A stretch of DNA of 20,529 nt from DATMYQ01 sp035560935 (lineage in GTDB: Bacteria > Bacillota > Negativicutes > Sporomusales > Sporomusaceae), in contig DATMYQ010000132.1 in the NCBI GenBank assembly GCA_035560935.1, forward strand, positions 1-20,529, given 5' to 3'. Below the pieces are notes generated by a model, which saw only the letters and a program-made list of their open reading frames with translations, was not told the DNA's origin and searched no databases. Every line of letters starts with the position of its first letter. The first letter of the stretch is position 1. This document shows positions 1 to 8,223 of this stretch, piece by piece. Both the position numbers and the translations under genes were made by a program.

Positions 1-9
1 GAATAATTT

Positions 10-1173
10 TCACAATGGGGTGGCTGCGCCGGTGAAATGAACCTTGATGGTGACAATTTCAGGATGGTTGCCGATACGGAGTGGGGGACCCCAGGTTCCG
101 TAGCCGCAGGAGACAATGGTTTGCAAATGATTTTTGCGGAGATAGCCCCAGTCGATTTCATAGAGCTTGCTGGTGATGAAGTTTAACGGGAACATTTGCC
201 CCTGATGCGTATGGCCGGAAACCTGCAAATCCACGTTGGCCTGATCGGGAATTTCTAAATGGAAGGGCTGGTGATCCATTAAGAGTACCGGGGATGAAAA
301 ATCGATTCCCGACAATAAAGAATCAAGTTCCAAGCGATTTTTTCCAGTAAAGCGGCTGACGGATAAATCATCGCGGCCAACGACGTAAATACTGTCCGCT
401 ATTTTTATCGTTTGGTCAATTAATACGTTAACGCCGCCTTGACGGAGATAGTTGGCGGCGGAACCTGGATCGCGGCTGATATATTCGTGATTGCCCAGGG
501 TTGCATAAACACCAAATCGCGATTTAAGCTTGGCAAACTGCTCCGCCATATTTTCTTCCGCAAAGACGTCTACATCTTCATCAATGATATCTCCCGGCAG
601 CAGGATCAGATCCGGTTTTAACGCATTGATCCGTTCCACCAGAGAAGACAGGCGGCCATTGCCGATCATACGGCCGGCGTGGATGTCCGAAACCATGACG
701 ATATTTAATTCCTGCAGGCCGCATTGCTTATCAACGGAGACGTCATAATGGGTAATGATCGGATGGCGGGCGTTCCAGACGCCATAGCCGAAGATGATCA
801 GCAAGAGCAAAAATCCCCACGCCGCAAGCCGGGGATCCTGACGCTGCCAGGCGGGTGAAAGCAGCTGGCTCCATTTGGCCAGGGTGAATAGAATATCCAG
901 TGACAGAAACAGCAGAAATCCATAAAATATGACGCCCAGCCAGTACGAGCCGAATACCGTCAGTGTCGTGCTCCATGGAGCCGGTAAGTGGGACTGCAGT
1001 AGTCTGCCGAGAGGATAAGACAAACCGGTCAGCAGCGTAAGTATGCCGTAAAGCCAAAGCGGACAGTGCAGCCAGGCGCTGAACAGAGGCCAAAGACGTA
1101 GGGACAAATAGTATTGGGCGCTGCCCAGCAACAGAAAAAAGACGCCATAAAAGACAATAAAAGAAGTGTTCAT
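10..1173 (-). CDS. Membrane-anchored metallophosphoesterase (YkoQ/YaeI-like)
   Basis: The protein has 387 residues. The first ~135 hold about four hydrophobic helices (roughly residues 4-22, 39-58, 71-98 and 118-133). A calcineurin-like metallophosphoesterase domain follows, so the catalytic part is tethered to the membrane. Metal-binding motifs are visible in order: SDIHAG (D163, H165), LPGDIID (D195), LGNHEY (N228, H229) and, near the C-terminus, SGHTHQGQ. Relatives hydrolyse phosphoesters such as lipid-linked pyrophosphates (YaeI/LpxH-like) or are uncharacterised; the substrate cannot be read from sequence. I chose the ATG whose complement lies at 1171-1173, because a GGAGA motif sits about 9 bases upstream; an in-frame TTG one codon earlier is possible. 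It is transcribed away from the alcohol dehydrogenase gene. The stop is only 9 bases from the window edge, so its terminator is outside. Confidence 0.88.
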   Translation of the reverse strand: MNTSFIVFYGVFFLLLGSAQYYLSLRLWPLFSAWLHCPLWLYGILTLLTGLSYPLGRLLQSHLPAPWSTTLTVFGSYWLGVIFYGFLLFLSLDILFTLAKWSQLLSPAWQRQDPRLAAWGFLLLLIIFGYGVWNARHPIITHYDVSVDKQCGLQELNIVMVSDIHAGRMIGNGRLSSLVERINALKPDLILLPGDIIDEDVDVFAEENMAEQFAKLKSRFGVYATLGNHEYISRDPGSAANYLRQGGVNVLIDQTIKIADSIYVVGRDDLSVSRFTGKNRLELDSLLSGIDFSSPVLLMDHQPFHLEIPDQANVDLQVSGHTHQGQMFPLNFITSKLYEIDWGYLRKNHLQTIVSCGYGTWGPPLRIGNHPEIVTIKVHFTGAATPL

Positions 1174-1201
1174 CAATCATTCTCCATCAATCAATGTGGT
1201 A

Positions 1202-1210
1202 ATTTTAACA
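1202..1210 (-). promoter_or_regulatory. Possible extended -10 for the metallophosphoesterase gene
   Basis: On the minus strand the sequence reads TG-T-TAAAAT (-10 at 1207-1202, TG at 1210-1209), about 30 bases before the ATG. No convincing -35 hexamer lies 16-18 bases upstream, so this would have to work as an extended -10. It overlaps the 12-base palindrome at 1207-1218. Confidence 0.3.
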
Positions 1211-1218
1211 GATCTGTT
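1207..1218. repeat. Perfect 12-base palindrome, candidate operator
   Basis: AACAGATCTGTT is a perfect palindrome in the divergent intergenic region between the metallophosphoesterase and alcohol dehydrogenase genes. It overlaps the candidate -10 of the leftward gene. Its size and position would suit a dimeric repressor site, but no regulator gene is adjacent and no second copy was noticed in the window. Confidence 0.35.
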
Positions 1219-1292
1219 TAAATAGGGGACGGTAAGGAGGAACTTGATTATTTATGAGGAATAACGGTGTAAAGAATATTTTGCTTGGAAGG

Positions 1293-1319
1293 TTGCGTAC
1301 AACGGAAGGTGAATATACT
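1293..1319 (+). promoter_or_regulatory. Weak candidate promoter for the Fe-ADH/NlpC pair
   Basis: A good -10, TATACT (1314-1319), is preceded by a poor -35, TTGCGT (1293-1298), at only 15 bases. A second possible -10, TATAGT (1360-1365), has an equally short spacing to TTGGCG (1339-1344). One of these probably drives the rightward pair, but neither is strong. Confidence 0.25.
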
Positions 1320-1400
1320 TTAGTTTCTTCAGAATGCGTTGGCGTTGTCTCCATCAAATTATAGTGAATTTATTGAATTAAAACAAGAGGAGTGAAAAGA

Positions 1401-2534
1401 ATGTCCTTTAGCTATTATATGCCGGTCAAAGTGTTTTTTGGTTGTGGAGAATTTGACCATGCCGGAGTCAGAGTCGCATCATTCGGAAAAAAAGTATTGG
1501 TGGTTTGCGGACGTCGGGCGATGAGCGCGCTGGGGTATCGTGAACGGCTGGAACGGATGCTGCAGGCGGAAGGCTTGGAAGTAAGAGTGTTTAACGAGGT
1601 GAGTCCTGATCCCCGCACCAGTGAAGTGAATGCCTGCGTAGAACGATTTGCGAAGTGGCGTCCGGAGGTTATTGTTGCGTTGGGCGGCGGCAGCGCCATG
1701 GACGCGGCGAAAGGGATCGCTCTGGGTCTGACGGTCGGGGAAGCGGTGGAGCCTTATTTGGCCGGGACCAAAGCGGTATGTCCGGTGGAGTTGCCGGTGG
1801 TGGCGATTCCCACTACGGCGGGAACCGGATCGGAAACAAACCGCGCCGCAATTCTCTCGGATTCCGCCGGGGGATATAAAAGCAGTTTTCGTCATGATAC
1901 GATGTTTCCCAAGGCGGCGATTATCGATCCGCTGCTGACCGTCTCGCTGTCGGCGAAAATCACGCGGGAAACCGGCTTTGATGTTTTGGCGCATGCAATG
2001 GAAACCGTCATTTCGCGGGCCGCCGACAATCCTTTGACTTGGCTGTATGCGGAGAAAGCCATTCGCCTGTTGGGCAGCGCACTGCCCCAAGCCATCGCCC
2101 GGGGGGAGGATCGGCAGGCCCGGACGGATATGGCTTACGCCGCGATGCTGATGGGCTTTAATTTGGCCAATTCCAGCACTTGCCTGCCGCATCGGTTGCA
2201 GTACCCGCTGGCGGTTACCACTGGTACCAGCCATGGGGCCGGTTTGATGGCCTTGTTCCGCAGCTGGCTGGAGAATACGTATTCATTTTCCGCGGAACGC
2301 TTTGATCCGATGGGCAGCTGGCTGGCCGGCGGAACGGTAAGCGGCAAGGAAGAATTTTTAAAGGCGTATGACGATTTCGTCCAGCGCTGCGGCGAGCCGG
2401 TTCGGCTCAGGGATCTGGGGGTAACCGCAGGAGATATTGACGGATTGACCCGGCGGGTTTCCGGCAATCTGGCCAACGATCCGGCTGGTGATGTACCGGG
2501 AATTGTACAGAAAATATATGAGGGTGCGTTATGA
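1401..2534 (+). CDS. Iron-containing alcohol dehydrogenase
   Basis: The 377-residue protein fits the group III, metal-dependent alcohol dehydrogenases, which reduce aldehydes or oxidise alcohols with NAD(P)(H). The N-terminal Rossmann-like half carries GGGSAMDAAKG (95-105) for dinucleotide binding and the family motif PTTAGTGSE. The iron ligands are in register: D194 and H198 (GFDVLAHAMET), H264 (CLPHRLQYP) and H278 (TSHGAGL). The third ligand region differs from the commoner GxxHAxGH form, so this may be a distinct subfamily with an unknown substrate. Start: GAGGAG at 1387-1392 is 8 bases from the ATG at 1401; an in-frame GTG at 1392 would overlap its own Shine-Dalgarno. The stop overlaps the next gene's ATG (ATGA), implying co-transcription and coupled translation. 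Confidence 0.9.
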   Translation: MSFSYYMPVKVFFGCGEFDHAGVRVASFGKKVLVVCGRRAMSALGYRERLERMLQAEGLEVRVFNEVSPDPRTSEVNACVERFAKWRPEVIVALGGGSAMDAAKGIALGLTVGEAVEPYLAGTKAVCPVELPVVAIPTTAGTGSETNRAAILSDSAGGYKSSFRHDTMFPKAAIIDPLLTVSLSAKITRETGFDVLAHAMETVISRAADNPLTWLYAEKAIRLLGSALPQAIARGEDRQARTDMAYAAMLMGFNLANSSTCLPHRLQYPLAVTTGTSHGAGLMALFRSWLENTYSFSAERFDPMGSWLAGGTVSGKEEFLKAYDDFVQRCGEPVRLRDLGVTAGDIDGLTRRVSGNLANDPAGDVPGIVQKIYEGAL

Positions 2535-3886
2535 GTTGCATGATTTTTTCGGAAAAACCGTTTTTTCATTGGCCGCGGCTGGCCGCCATGCTAGGCGGAG
2601 TCCTGATGTTGACGCTGCTTTTGCCGGCAAAACCGGCCACTGCCGCTATGCCCTACGTCACCGCCGATATGGAGCAAGCCCAGTACTGGGTTGACCGTCT
2701 GGAGCAGCCCGACGCGGTGGTTCTGAATCCGGAAGAAATCCGCGCTTGGAACGAACGAACCCGTTCGCTGCAGCCCAGCCGGGAATTTGATCTGGCGGAT
2801 TACCCGGAGCGCGTCAGCGGAGCGACAGTTATCGCGCAAATTCAGGAATATACGGTTCCTGATTCGCCGCGGTACGCCGGAGGAAGTCTGCTGGCAGCGG
2901 ATTATTTTCGGCGTTTGGAAGGGCAGCGCAATGTCCCGGCTGTACCGCAAAATGTAACTGTGCAATATGGAGTGACCTGCGCGCGGGCGATGGTTCGCTC
3001 TTTTCCCACTGCGGATTTTGCGGGATCAACGCCGGGAGAACGGGAGTTTGACCTGTTCCAGGAAACGGCGTTGGACCCGGGAGAACCGGTGATCATTTTA
3101 CACCAAAGCACCGATGCCGCTTGGCATTTTGTCCAGGCCTATAATTACCGCGGCTGGGTGGCAGCGGCAGCAGTGGGCATGGCCGCCAACCGTGCGGAAT
3201 GGCTGAATTATTGGAATCACCCCGGTTTTTTGGTGGTGACCGGCAGTCGGCTGGATTTAGCCGGCCGGCAGTTTGCCATGGGCGCGAAACTGATGCTGGC
3301 GGAGGGGCAAAGCAATAAACCGAAGGCCAACGAGAAAGCGCCGGCTGCGTATCTGGTGAAAATTCCGGAGCGAGGTCCCCGCGGTGAATTGTATTTTACG
3401 GTGACGGATGTGAAATATGCGGAGGATGTGTCGAAAGGTTATCTTCCTTATACACGCGCCAATGTCATTAGGCAGGCTTTTAAAATGAAAGGGGAGCCCT
3501 ATGGCTGGGGAGGCCTGTTTGAGGTTCGTGACTGTTCGACGCTGATACTGGACACTTATCGCAGTTTTGGACTGATGATGCCGCGCAATGCGGACGAGCA
3601 GGAAGCGGCTGCCGGTTTGGAGCATATTTTCCCGTTAAACGGCAGTCGCAAAACCGTCATGCAGTCATTGCTGCCGGGGGCAACATTGCATATGTCGGGG
3701 CATGTGATGCTGTATATTGGGGAGCAGAATGGCCGGTATTATATAATTCATGCGCTGGGGGCCCGGGGAGGAACCCGGGAGGTTGCCGGTCCGGTTATGC
3801 GGGTCGTGGTCAGTGATGTTTCCTTGACGTTCAAATCCAGCGGCAAGAGCTTTTTAGACGTTTTAACGGTGGCCAAACAACCTTAG
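2531..3886 (+). CDS. Secreted NlpC/P60 peptidoglycan hydrolase with SH3-type domains
   Basis: This 451-residue protein has a signal peptide: a basic/aromatic start, a hydrophobic core at about 17-32 and a likely AxA-type cleavage site near residue 39. The region from ~40 to ~280 resembles the N-terminal helical segment and SH3b-type modules of multi-domain NlpC/P60 enzymes; GWVAAAAVG looks like an SH3 end strand. The catalytic domain occupies the last ~140 residues, with the nucleophile C335 (RDCSTL), H391 (SGHVMLY) and a third polar residue H407 (IIHALG). Family members cleave gamma-D-glutamyl peptide bonds in cell-wall stem peptides, or in recycled muropeptides. The ATG overlaps the dehydrogenase stop. 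A later in-frame ATG at 2540 would still leave the signal peptide intact. Confidence 0.87.
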   Translation: MSCMIFSEKPFFHWPRLAAMLGGVLMLTLLLPAKPATAAMPYVTADMEQAQYWVDRLEQPDAVVLNPEEIRAWNERTRSLQPSREFDLADYPERVSGATVIAQIQEYTVPDSPRYAGGSLLAADYFRRLEGQRNVPAVPQNVTVQYGVTCARAMVRSFPTADFAGSTPGEREFDLFQETALDPGEPVIILHQSTDAAWHFVQAYNYRGWVAAAAVGMAANRAEWLNYWNHPGFLVVTGSRLDLAGRQFAMGAKLMLAEGQSNKPKANEKAPAAYLVKIPERGPRGELYFTVTDVKYAEDVSKGYLPYTRANVIRQAFKMKGEPYGWGGLFEVRDCSTLILDTYRSFGLMMPRNADEQEAAAGLEHIFPLNGSRKTVMQSLLPGATLHMSGHVMLYIGEQNGRYYIIHALGARGGTREVAGPVMRVVVSDVSLTFKSSGKSFLDVLTVAKQP

Positions 3887-3937
3887 TGAATCAATGAAGC
3901 CTTTGAGAAGGTGTCTATGGTTTGCGGAATCTAACTG

Positions 3938-3946
3938 TGATATAAT
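3938..3946 (+). promoter_or_regulatory. Extended -10 promoter for the 536-residue unknown gene
   Basis: The sequence reads TG-A-TATAAT, with a perfect -10 hexamer at 3941-3946 and the extended TG at 3938-3939. No good -35 is present at the expected place. Transcription would begin near 3953, which leaves a short leader before the ATG at 3997 and argues against the GTG at 3964 as start codon. Confidence 0.6.
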
Positions 3947-3996
3947 GACGAAGACCGGATTGAGTGGACCGATACAAAGGAGATTACAGGGACCAT

Positions 3997-5607
3997 ATGA
4001 AAAACGTTTACGACCAGGTTCAGTCTTTTTACCGAGACGAACTGGAATGGGTTTCTTTGATTGAGCAAGAGTGGGTGGAAGGCTTCCTGCGCCAAAACGC
4101 CTGGCAGGGGGCAAATGATAAAAAACTCACAGAAATATGGGATAATTTACAAATGTTTATTCTTTTCCTGGCTTATGCGGATTATGAATATTTGGATGAA
4201 TTGAGCCGGGAAGAGTACAGTATGGCAGTGGAATGGATGTCGGTGCATCTCGATGAATTTCAGTGCAATCTGAAAAATGTTCGGAAATTTTTTGGAGTTT
4301 TGGCGGAATTTTATCATTATTTGCTTACCAAAAAGCTGATCATTAGTGATGCGGAACTAAATGCCGCCGCGGAACATATGGCTGGTGGGCGACGGCTTCG
4401 CTTTATCGCTCCGGTGATCAACACCGAAGGCGACGTTGACGTTGAGGATGTTCCGTTAACGGAAAAAACGGCGTCGGAACAAAACTTGCCGAACCCGCCG
4501 GCGGAGACCGTAAACCGGTTCAGCAAAAAAAGCTTATCGCTGCCGGAAGATATTGGCAAATTGGTTGGCGAATCTATCGAACGCCTGATGTTAAAATTCA
4601 GCGCTTATTTTCAGCAGGAAGAATTTTCTGAGGATTTTGAGCGGGCATTAATGCTATATAATGGACCCTGGGCCGAAAAAGAAGAGACTGAGGAAGACGA
4701 TGAATTTTGGCTGGGTTTTTGGGATTATTTTTTGTTCGATTATCACTTACTCTCCAACGATGCCACGCCGCTGGACCAGTTTGCCGAGAGCCATCGACAA
4801 CGGTTAAATACGGAAGAAAAAAGCATTTTGGCAGAATTGATGAGTGCTCGTTTTGCCGTTTTTTATGTCAGCAACGTGGTAAACCAGGAATGGGTGGAGT
4901 GTGTTAATTTACTTACCGAAGAAACGTTTCGCTTGCCTAATCCCAACTTTGACTATAAAAAAATGAAAAAAATGTTGTTTTTTGGGCATATCTTTTTTCA
5001 GGAACAAGAATTGATTATGATCAATTTTATCACTAGTGTGGAAATCAGCACGATTTTACGCCGACGGATCCAGGAAGAAATCCAGCGCTTATTTCAGATG
5101 TTTCGTTTACAAAATCCCCAGGCCAGTTGGGAAGCTTTTTTGTTGCGCCACGCGAACGCGGTACGCCATACAGTAGATTTGCTGGTTACCTGGGCCAAGG
5201 TCAATGTTACTCCTTATACTCAGGTCGAGTTTACCTTTCCTGATATCGATGAATTGGCACCACCCCATCCGGTAGTGGTGAAAACAGTGGAAAAATATAT
5301 GCGGAAGTTTGGTTATTCACAGCATGACATTGAGTTGGCCCAAAAGCTTTGGCATGATTTCTATCAGCTGGAACCGGTGACAGTAAAGAAGGCAGCAACT
5401 TGGGCCGCCGCGGTTATCTTTTCGTATGCCCAGATTAATTTGGGCGAAGAAGGAATTGCTCTGGAAGTAATTGCCGGAGAGCTGAAGGTACCGCAGACCG
5501 AAGTAGATGAGCTCCATGTCCGCATGTTGACCGTACTGCAGTTGCGGCTGTTTGATCCTCGTTATTTAAGTGAAGAAGGGATGATTTCCCTTATGTATCA
5601 TTCTTGA
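3997..5607 (+). CDS. Unknown helical protein with cyclin/TFIIB-like C-terminus
   Basis: I do not recognise a named family. The protein (536 residues) is acidic and mainly helical, with no signal peptide or membrane segment. Three parts can be seen. Residues ~1-125 are an aromatic-rich helical domain. A variable, low-complexity linker (~130-185) follows. A central part (~190-420) contains an acidic stretch, then FWDYFLFDYHL and a following TPLDQF, a pattern I associate with helical domains in SEC-C-type or repeat proteins. The last ~110 residues contain KKAATWAAAVIFSYA and then EVIAGELKVPQTEVDEL, laid out like the second cyclin box of TFIIB. Start: ATG 3997 has AAAGGAG at 3977-3983 (13 bases away) or AGGGA at 3988-3992 (4 bases); a GTG at 3964 lacks a ribosome site. 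The zinc-ribbon gene follows 23 bases later. Confidence 0.8.
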   Translation: MKNVYDQVQSFYRDELEWVSLIEQEWVEGFLRQNAWQGANDKKLTEIWDNLQMFILFLAYADYEYLDELSREEYSMAVEWMSVHLDEFQCNLKNVRKFFGVLAEFYHYLLTKKLIISDAELNAAAEHMAGGRRLRFIAPVINTEGDVDVEDVPLTEKTASEQNLPNPPAETVNRFSKKSLSLPEDIGKLVGESIERLMLKFSAYFQQEEFSEDFERALMLYNGPWAEKEETEEDDEFWLGFWDYFLFDYHLLSNDATPLDQFAESHRQRLNTEEKSILAELMSARFAVFYVSNVVNQEWVECVNLLTEETFRLPNPNFDYKKMKKMLFFGHIFFQEQELIMINFITSVEISTILRRRIQEEIQRLFQMFRLQNPQASWEAFLLRHANAVRHTVDLLVTWAKVNVTPYTQVEFTFPDIDELAPPHPVVVKTVEKYMRKFGYSQHDIELAQKLWHDFYQLEPVTVKKAATWAAAVIFSYAQINLGEEGIALEVIAGELKVPQTEVDELHVRMLTVLQLRLFDPRYLSEEGMISLMYHS

Positions 5608-5630
5608 ATTTTTGATGAGGTGAGAGACTC

Positions 5631-6005
5631 ATGAAATGTTCTCAGTGTAATGCCGAATTGGCAAGTGGTAAGCCGGAATGTCCGCACTGCGGACATGTTG
5701 TGTCAGAAGTCAAAGTGCTGTCGCGGCAGGACAGAGATAATTTTGATGGTGTCACGTTGGGGGAAGAAGAACGTTCTGCCAATGGAGCCGCCTATGGACA
5801 ATATCAGCAGGAGTATGGCGGTGGCCGAATTCATGTAAAGCAGGTCTCGTTCGGCGGTGGATTCTTATCCCGACTACTGTTAGGCGGAGTGCTACTGGTG
5901 TTGTTAGCATTTTTGACGTTGCTGTTTTTCGCGGCATTACCTATTATTTTGTTTGTATTATCTGTTGCCGGAACGATTTTTTATTGGCTTTTTCGCCGGC
6001 GGTAA
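5631..6005 (+). CDS. Small zinc-ribbon membrane protein
   Basis: The 124-residue protein starts with a zinc ribbon formed by C3, C6, C17 and C20 (CSQC and CPHC). A polar, glycine-rich middle segment contains RDNFDGVTL, and two hydrophobic helices follow at about 78-96 and 99-119, ending in a basic FRRR tail. This is consistent with an inner-membrane protein carrying a cytoplasmic zinc finger. Function is unknown; similar zinc-ribbon/TM proteins are common in Firmicutes. A GAGGTGA site at 5617-5623 is 7 bases from the ATG. The 23-base gap after the preceding unknown gene suggests one operon, so the two may work together. Confidence 0.82.
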   Translation: MKCSQCNAELASGKPECPHCGHVVSEVKVLSRQDRDNFDGVTLGEEERSANGAAYGQYQQEYGGGRIHVKQVSFGGGFLSRLLLGGVLLVLLAFLTLLFFAALPIILFVLSVAGTIFYWLFRRR

Positions 6006-6029
6006 CAAAAAATACAAGCGGTGCAAAAT

Positions 6030-6077
6030 AAAAGCAGCATACTGTCGTCGAATATCGATCGATAACATGCTGCTTTT
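6030..6077. terminator. Hairpin between convergent genes, mainly nadE terminator
   Basis: AAAAGCAGCAT (6030-6040) and ATGCTGCTTTT (6067-6077) form an 11-base-pair stem around a 26-base loop. Read on the minus strand, the stem is followed by TTTTATTTT, a proper U-tract for ending nadE. On the plus strand only four T's follow, so it may be weaker for the zinc-ribbon gene. The loop contains a small palindrome, ATCGATCGAT (6054-6063). Confidence 0.7.
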
Positions 6078-6125
6078 CCGTGTATCAGAAAATGAAACCC
6101 CGTGGCAAAAAAGATCCGCGTGTTT

Positions 6126-8042
6126 TTAACACTCAGCCAACAGTTTTTCTTTAAGCTGACGGTAAGCAAGGGTATAGTAAGGTGTGTTTTGCGATTCGCG
6201 GTGGTCGAAACCGTAAGCCCGGCGACTGACCGCCAGTACCGGCGGTGCCTGGATTCGTTTGGCGACGCCCATTCCTGCATAAAGCTGCCACCAACGTTCC
6301 AAATCGGTGATGAATTCACGTGGCGAGGGAAACACCCGGGAGAGTAAGCCGGGTTCGCAGCCCAAGCGGGATTCCAGCGTTTGCTCCTGATACCAAAGGA
6401 GAACATCTTCCGGAGTGGACCGGTTCCAGAACTCCATAAAAGCCCGGAATAAATAATCGTGGTACGGGTAAATAAGGGGATCGCCTTTTCCTTCGTCCAC
6501 CGACTGATCCGCTGACAGCTCGGCGCTGGGAATAATTTCAATGGTGGCCCGGGGGATCACTTCCCGCTGATATACGATCTGATTCAAGTAATCGGCCAGC
6601 GCATAAATCTGATGCTTCCAAAGATCCGCCAACGCGGCGAAGAAACCGGACTGATCACCGTACAGCGTGGAATAGCCGACGGTCAGCTCCGTTTTATTGG
6701 CGTTGCAGGTAAAGCCGCCGCCAAAGGCCGCCGCCGCCGCCGCCAGCACCCGGGAAGAACGGTCGCGGGCCTGAATATTTTCTAAAATAAAGGGTGTAAC
6801 CGTAAGGCGGGATTCTTTTCCGGCGGAAAAATGGAGGATCGGGGTACTTTGTATTTGCTGGACGGTATTCTCCACTGCTTCCTGAATCGGCATGACGGTG
6901 TATTGGCAGCCCAGGTTCTTGGCCAGCTGCAGCGCCAGATCACGGGTGGTGCTGGAGTTGAAACGGCTGGGCATGTTGATCAACAGCACATTGTCCGGCC
7001 CCAGAATCTCCGTGTACAGCGCGGCGGCAACGGCGGAATCAATCCCGCCGGATACGCCGATAACTACTTTGGACATGCCGATGGCGGCGAGAAATTTTTT
7101 CGTTCCGTAGTGTACGGCCCGATAAATCGTTTCAATGCTGGTGTCGTCCACCGGGGGAACGGCAAGGGCTGACGGTGCGCTGTTTTCGTTCTGATTGAGC
7201 GGTAGTGCGACAAAGCGGAGGGTTTCCTGAAACGGCGTGCAATGGGCGATGATTTGCCCGGAGGAATCATAGACTGTACTGAAGCCGTCGAAAGTATACA
7301 CCGTTTTTCCGTTGTTTTGCAGTCCAACTTTATTTACGTAAATTAATGGCGTTTTAAGCGAACTGGCCTGACGGGAAAAAACCCGGTTTCGTTTGTTGTT
7401 TTTCCCCAGGGTATAAGGCGAACTGGAAATATTCACAAAGATATCGACAGGGCCGTTATTCTGGAGGATTTGCAGGGGATTCACCGGATAATCGTCGTTC
7501 CAGCCGTCTTCGCAAATTACGCAGCCGATGTGGATGTCGCCGCCGGGGAAGGGAACAGCGGTTGGCTGTAAAAATTCCGTTAAGGCTTGATCCCGCTCGC
7601 AGGCCAATTTCCGCAAACTGTAGAAATGACGGGTATCGTCAAATTCACGGTAGTTGGGGTGCAACGTTTTGATCCGGTAAGGATAGGGCTGGGCGCCTTG
7701 GGGGGCAATCAGCCGGCCATTATAGGCCGTAAAACAGGCGTTGTATTTTCTGACCCGCCCGTCGTCGCCGCACCGATCCCAATCGACGGCGACATTTCCG
7801 AAGATAATGCCAATGTCTTCGGATGCGGCAATAATCTGCTGTCCGTAGGTTTCGCAGTCCCGCAAAAAAGCGGATTGCTCCCAGAGATCTCCCAGCAGAT
7901 AGCCGGGAATCGCCATTTCCGGAAAAATAATTAGTTTTACTCCGTTTTCACGGGCGCTGGCAATCATCGTCAGCATGGAAGCAGTATTAAGATCCGGGCG
8001 TCCGGGAGTCACGTCCAATTGAGCCAATGCAATATGTAGCAA
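6126..8042 (-). CDS. nadE: Glutamine-dependent NAD(+) synthase
   Basis: This 638-residue two-domain enzyme makes NAD from deamido-NAD, ATP and glutamine in the cytoplasm. Residues ~1-285 are a nitrilase-fold glutaminase domain with the Glu-Lys-Cys triad visible as E42 (FPEMAIPGY), K125 (KTLHPNY) and C177 (VICEDGW). Residues ~300-638 are the ATP pyrophosphatase synthetase domain with the PP-loop SGGIDS (331-336) and the downstream NKTELTVGY segment. Length matches the long, glutamine-hydrolysing NadE form. No ATG is available at the conserved N-terminus (LHIALAQ), so TTG at 8042-8040 is taken as the start; on the minus strand GAGGG lies about 10 bases upstream. It is a single gene, convergent with the zinc-ribbon gene and divergent from the trp operon. 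Confidence 0.94.
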   Translation of the reverse strand: MLHIALAQLDVTPGRPDLNTASMLTMIASARENGVKLIIFPEMAIPGYLLGDLWEQSAFLRDCETYGQQIIAASEDIGIIFGNVAVDWDRCGDDGRVRKYNACFTAYNGRLIAPQGAQPYPYRIKTLHPNYREFDDTRHFYSLRKLACERDQALTEFLQPTAVPFPGGDIHIGCVICEDGWNDDYPVNPLQILQNNGPVDIFVNISSSPYTLGKNNKRNRVFSRQASSLKTPLIYVNKVGLQNNGKTVYTFDGFSTVYDSSGQIIAHCTPFQETLRFVALPLNQNENSAPSALAVPPVDDTSIETIYRAVHYGTKKFLAAIGMSKVVIGVSGGIDSAVAAALYTEILGPDNVLLINMPSRFNSSTTRDLALQLAKNLGCQYTVMPIQEAVENTVQQIQSTPILHFSAGKESRLTVTPFILENIQARDRSSRVLAAAAAAFGGGFTCNANKTELTVGYSTLYGDQSGFFAALADLWKHQIYALADYLNQIVYQREVIPRATIEIIPSAELSADQSVDEGKGDPLIYPYHDYLFRAFMEFWNRSTPEDVLLWYQEQTLESRLGCEPGLLSRVFPSPREFITDLERWWQLYAGMGVAKRIQAPPVLAVSRRAYGFDHRESQNTPYYTLAYRQLKEKLLAEC

Positions 8043-8103
8043 AATACTGTCACCCTCTTTTGGTCATTTAATCCTTGCTAATATTCGCCACTATTGCAAG
8101 ATG

Positions 8104-8126
8104 TCCTTTTTCCCGATGAAAAAGGA
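8104..8126. repeat. Inverted repeat upstream of nadE
   Basis: TCCTTTTTC (8104-8112) and GAAAAAGGA (8118-8126) form a 9-base-pair stem with a 5-base loop, in the 146-base spacer between the nadE start and the trp promoter. It lies about 60-85 bases upstream of nadE. It could be an operator or a leader hairpin for nadE. Apart from this I see nothing assignable in 8043-8188; no convincing nadE promoter was found. Confidence 0.4.
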
Positions 8127-8188
8127 TGCTCATATTACAGAAAAGATGTGATGCTATTTCCTGTTTGAAAAAAATATACGAAAGCCTA

Positions 8189-8217
8189 TTGACAGCGGAC
8201 AGTGTTTCCACTAGAAT
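8189..8217 (+). promoter_or_regulatory. Promoter of the trp operon
   Basis: A perfect -35, TTGACA (8189-8194), is followed after exactly 17 bases by the -10 TAGAAT (8212-8217). Transcription should start near 8224, immediately ahead of the T-box leader. Confidence 0.88.
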
Positions 8218-8223
8218 GGGGAT

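Noticed and set aside
743..1180. Long open frames opposite or out of phase with strong genes, for example this one inside the metallophosphoesterase gene and 14784-15386 inside trpE
   Set aside because: Their translations show no domain pattern and they overlap genes with clear catalytic motifs; they are shadows of biased codon use.
1254..1364. A 36-codon ATG frame in the gap before the alcohol dehydrogenase gene
   Set aside because: AAGGAGG at 1234-1240 is 13 bases away, which is too far for the ATG; the product has no recognisable pattern and the frame overlaps candidate promoter elements.
3964..3999. GTG 3964 as the start of the unknown helical protein
   Set aside because: It lies only about 11 bases after the predicted transcription start and lacks a ribosome binding site; ATG 3997 is better supported.
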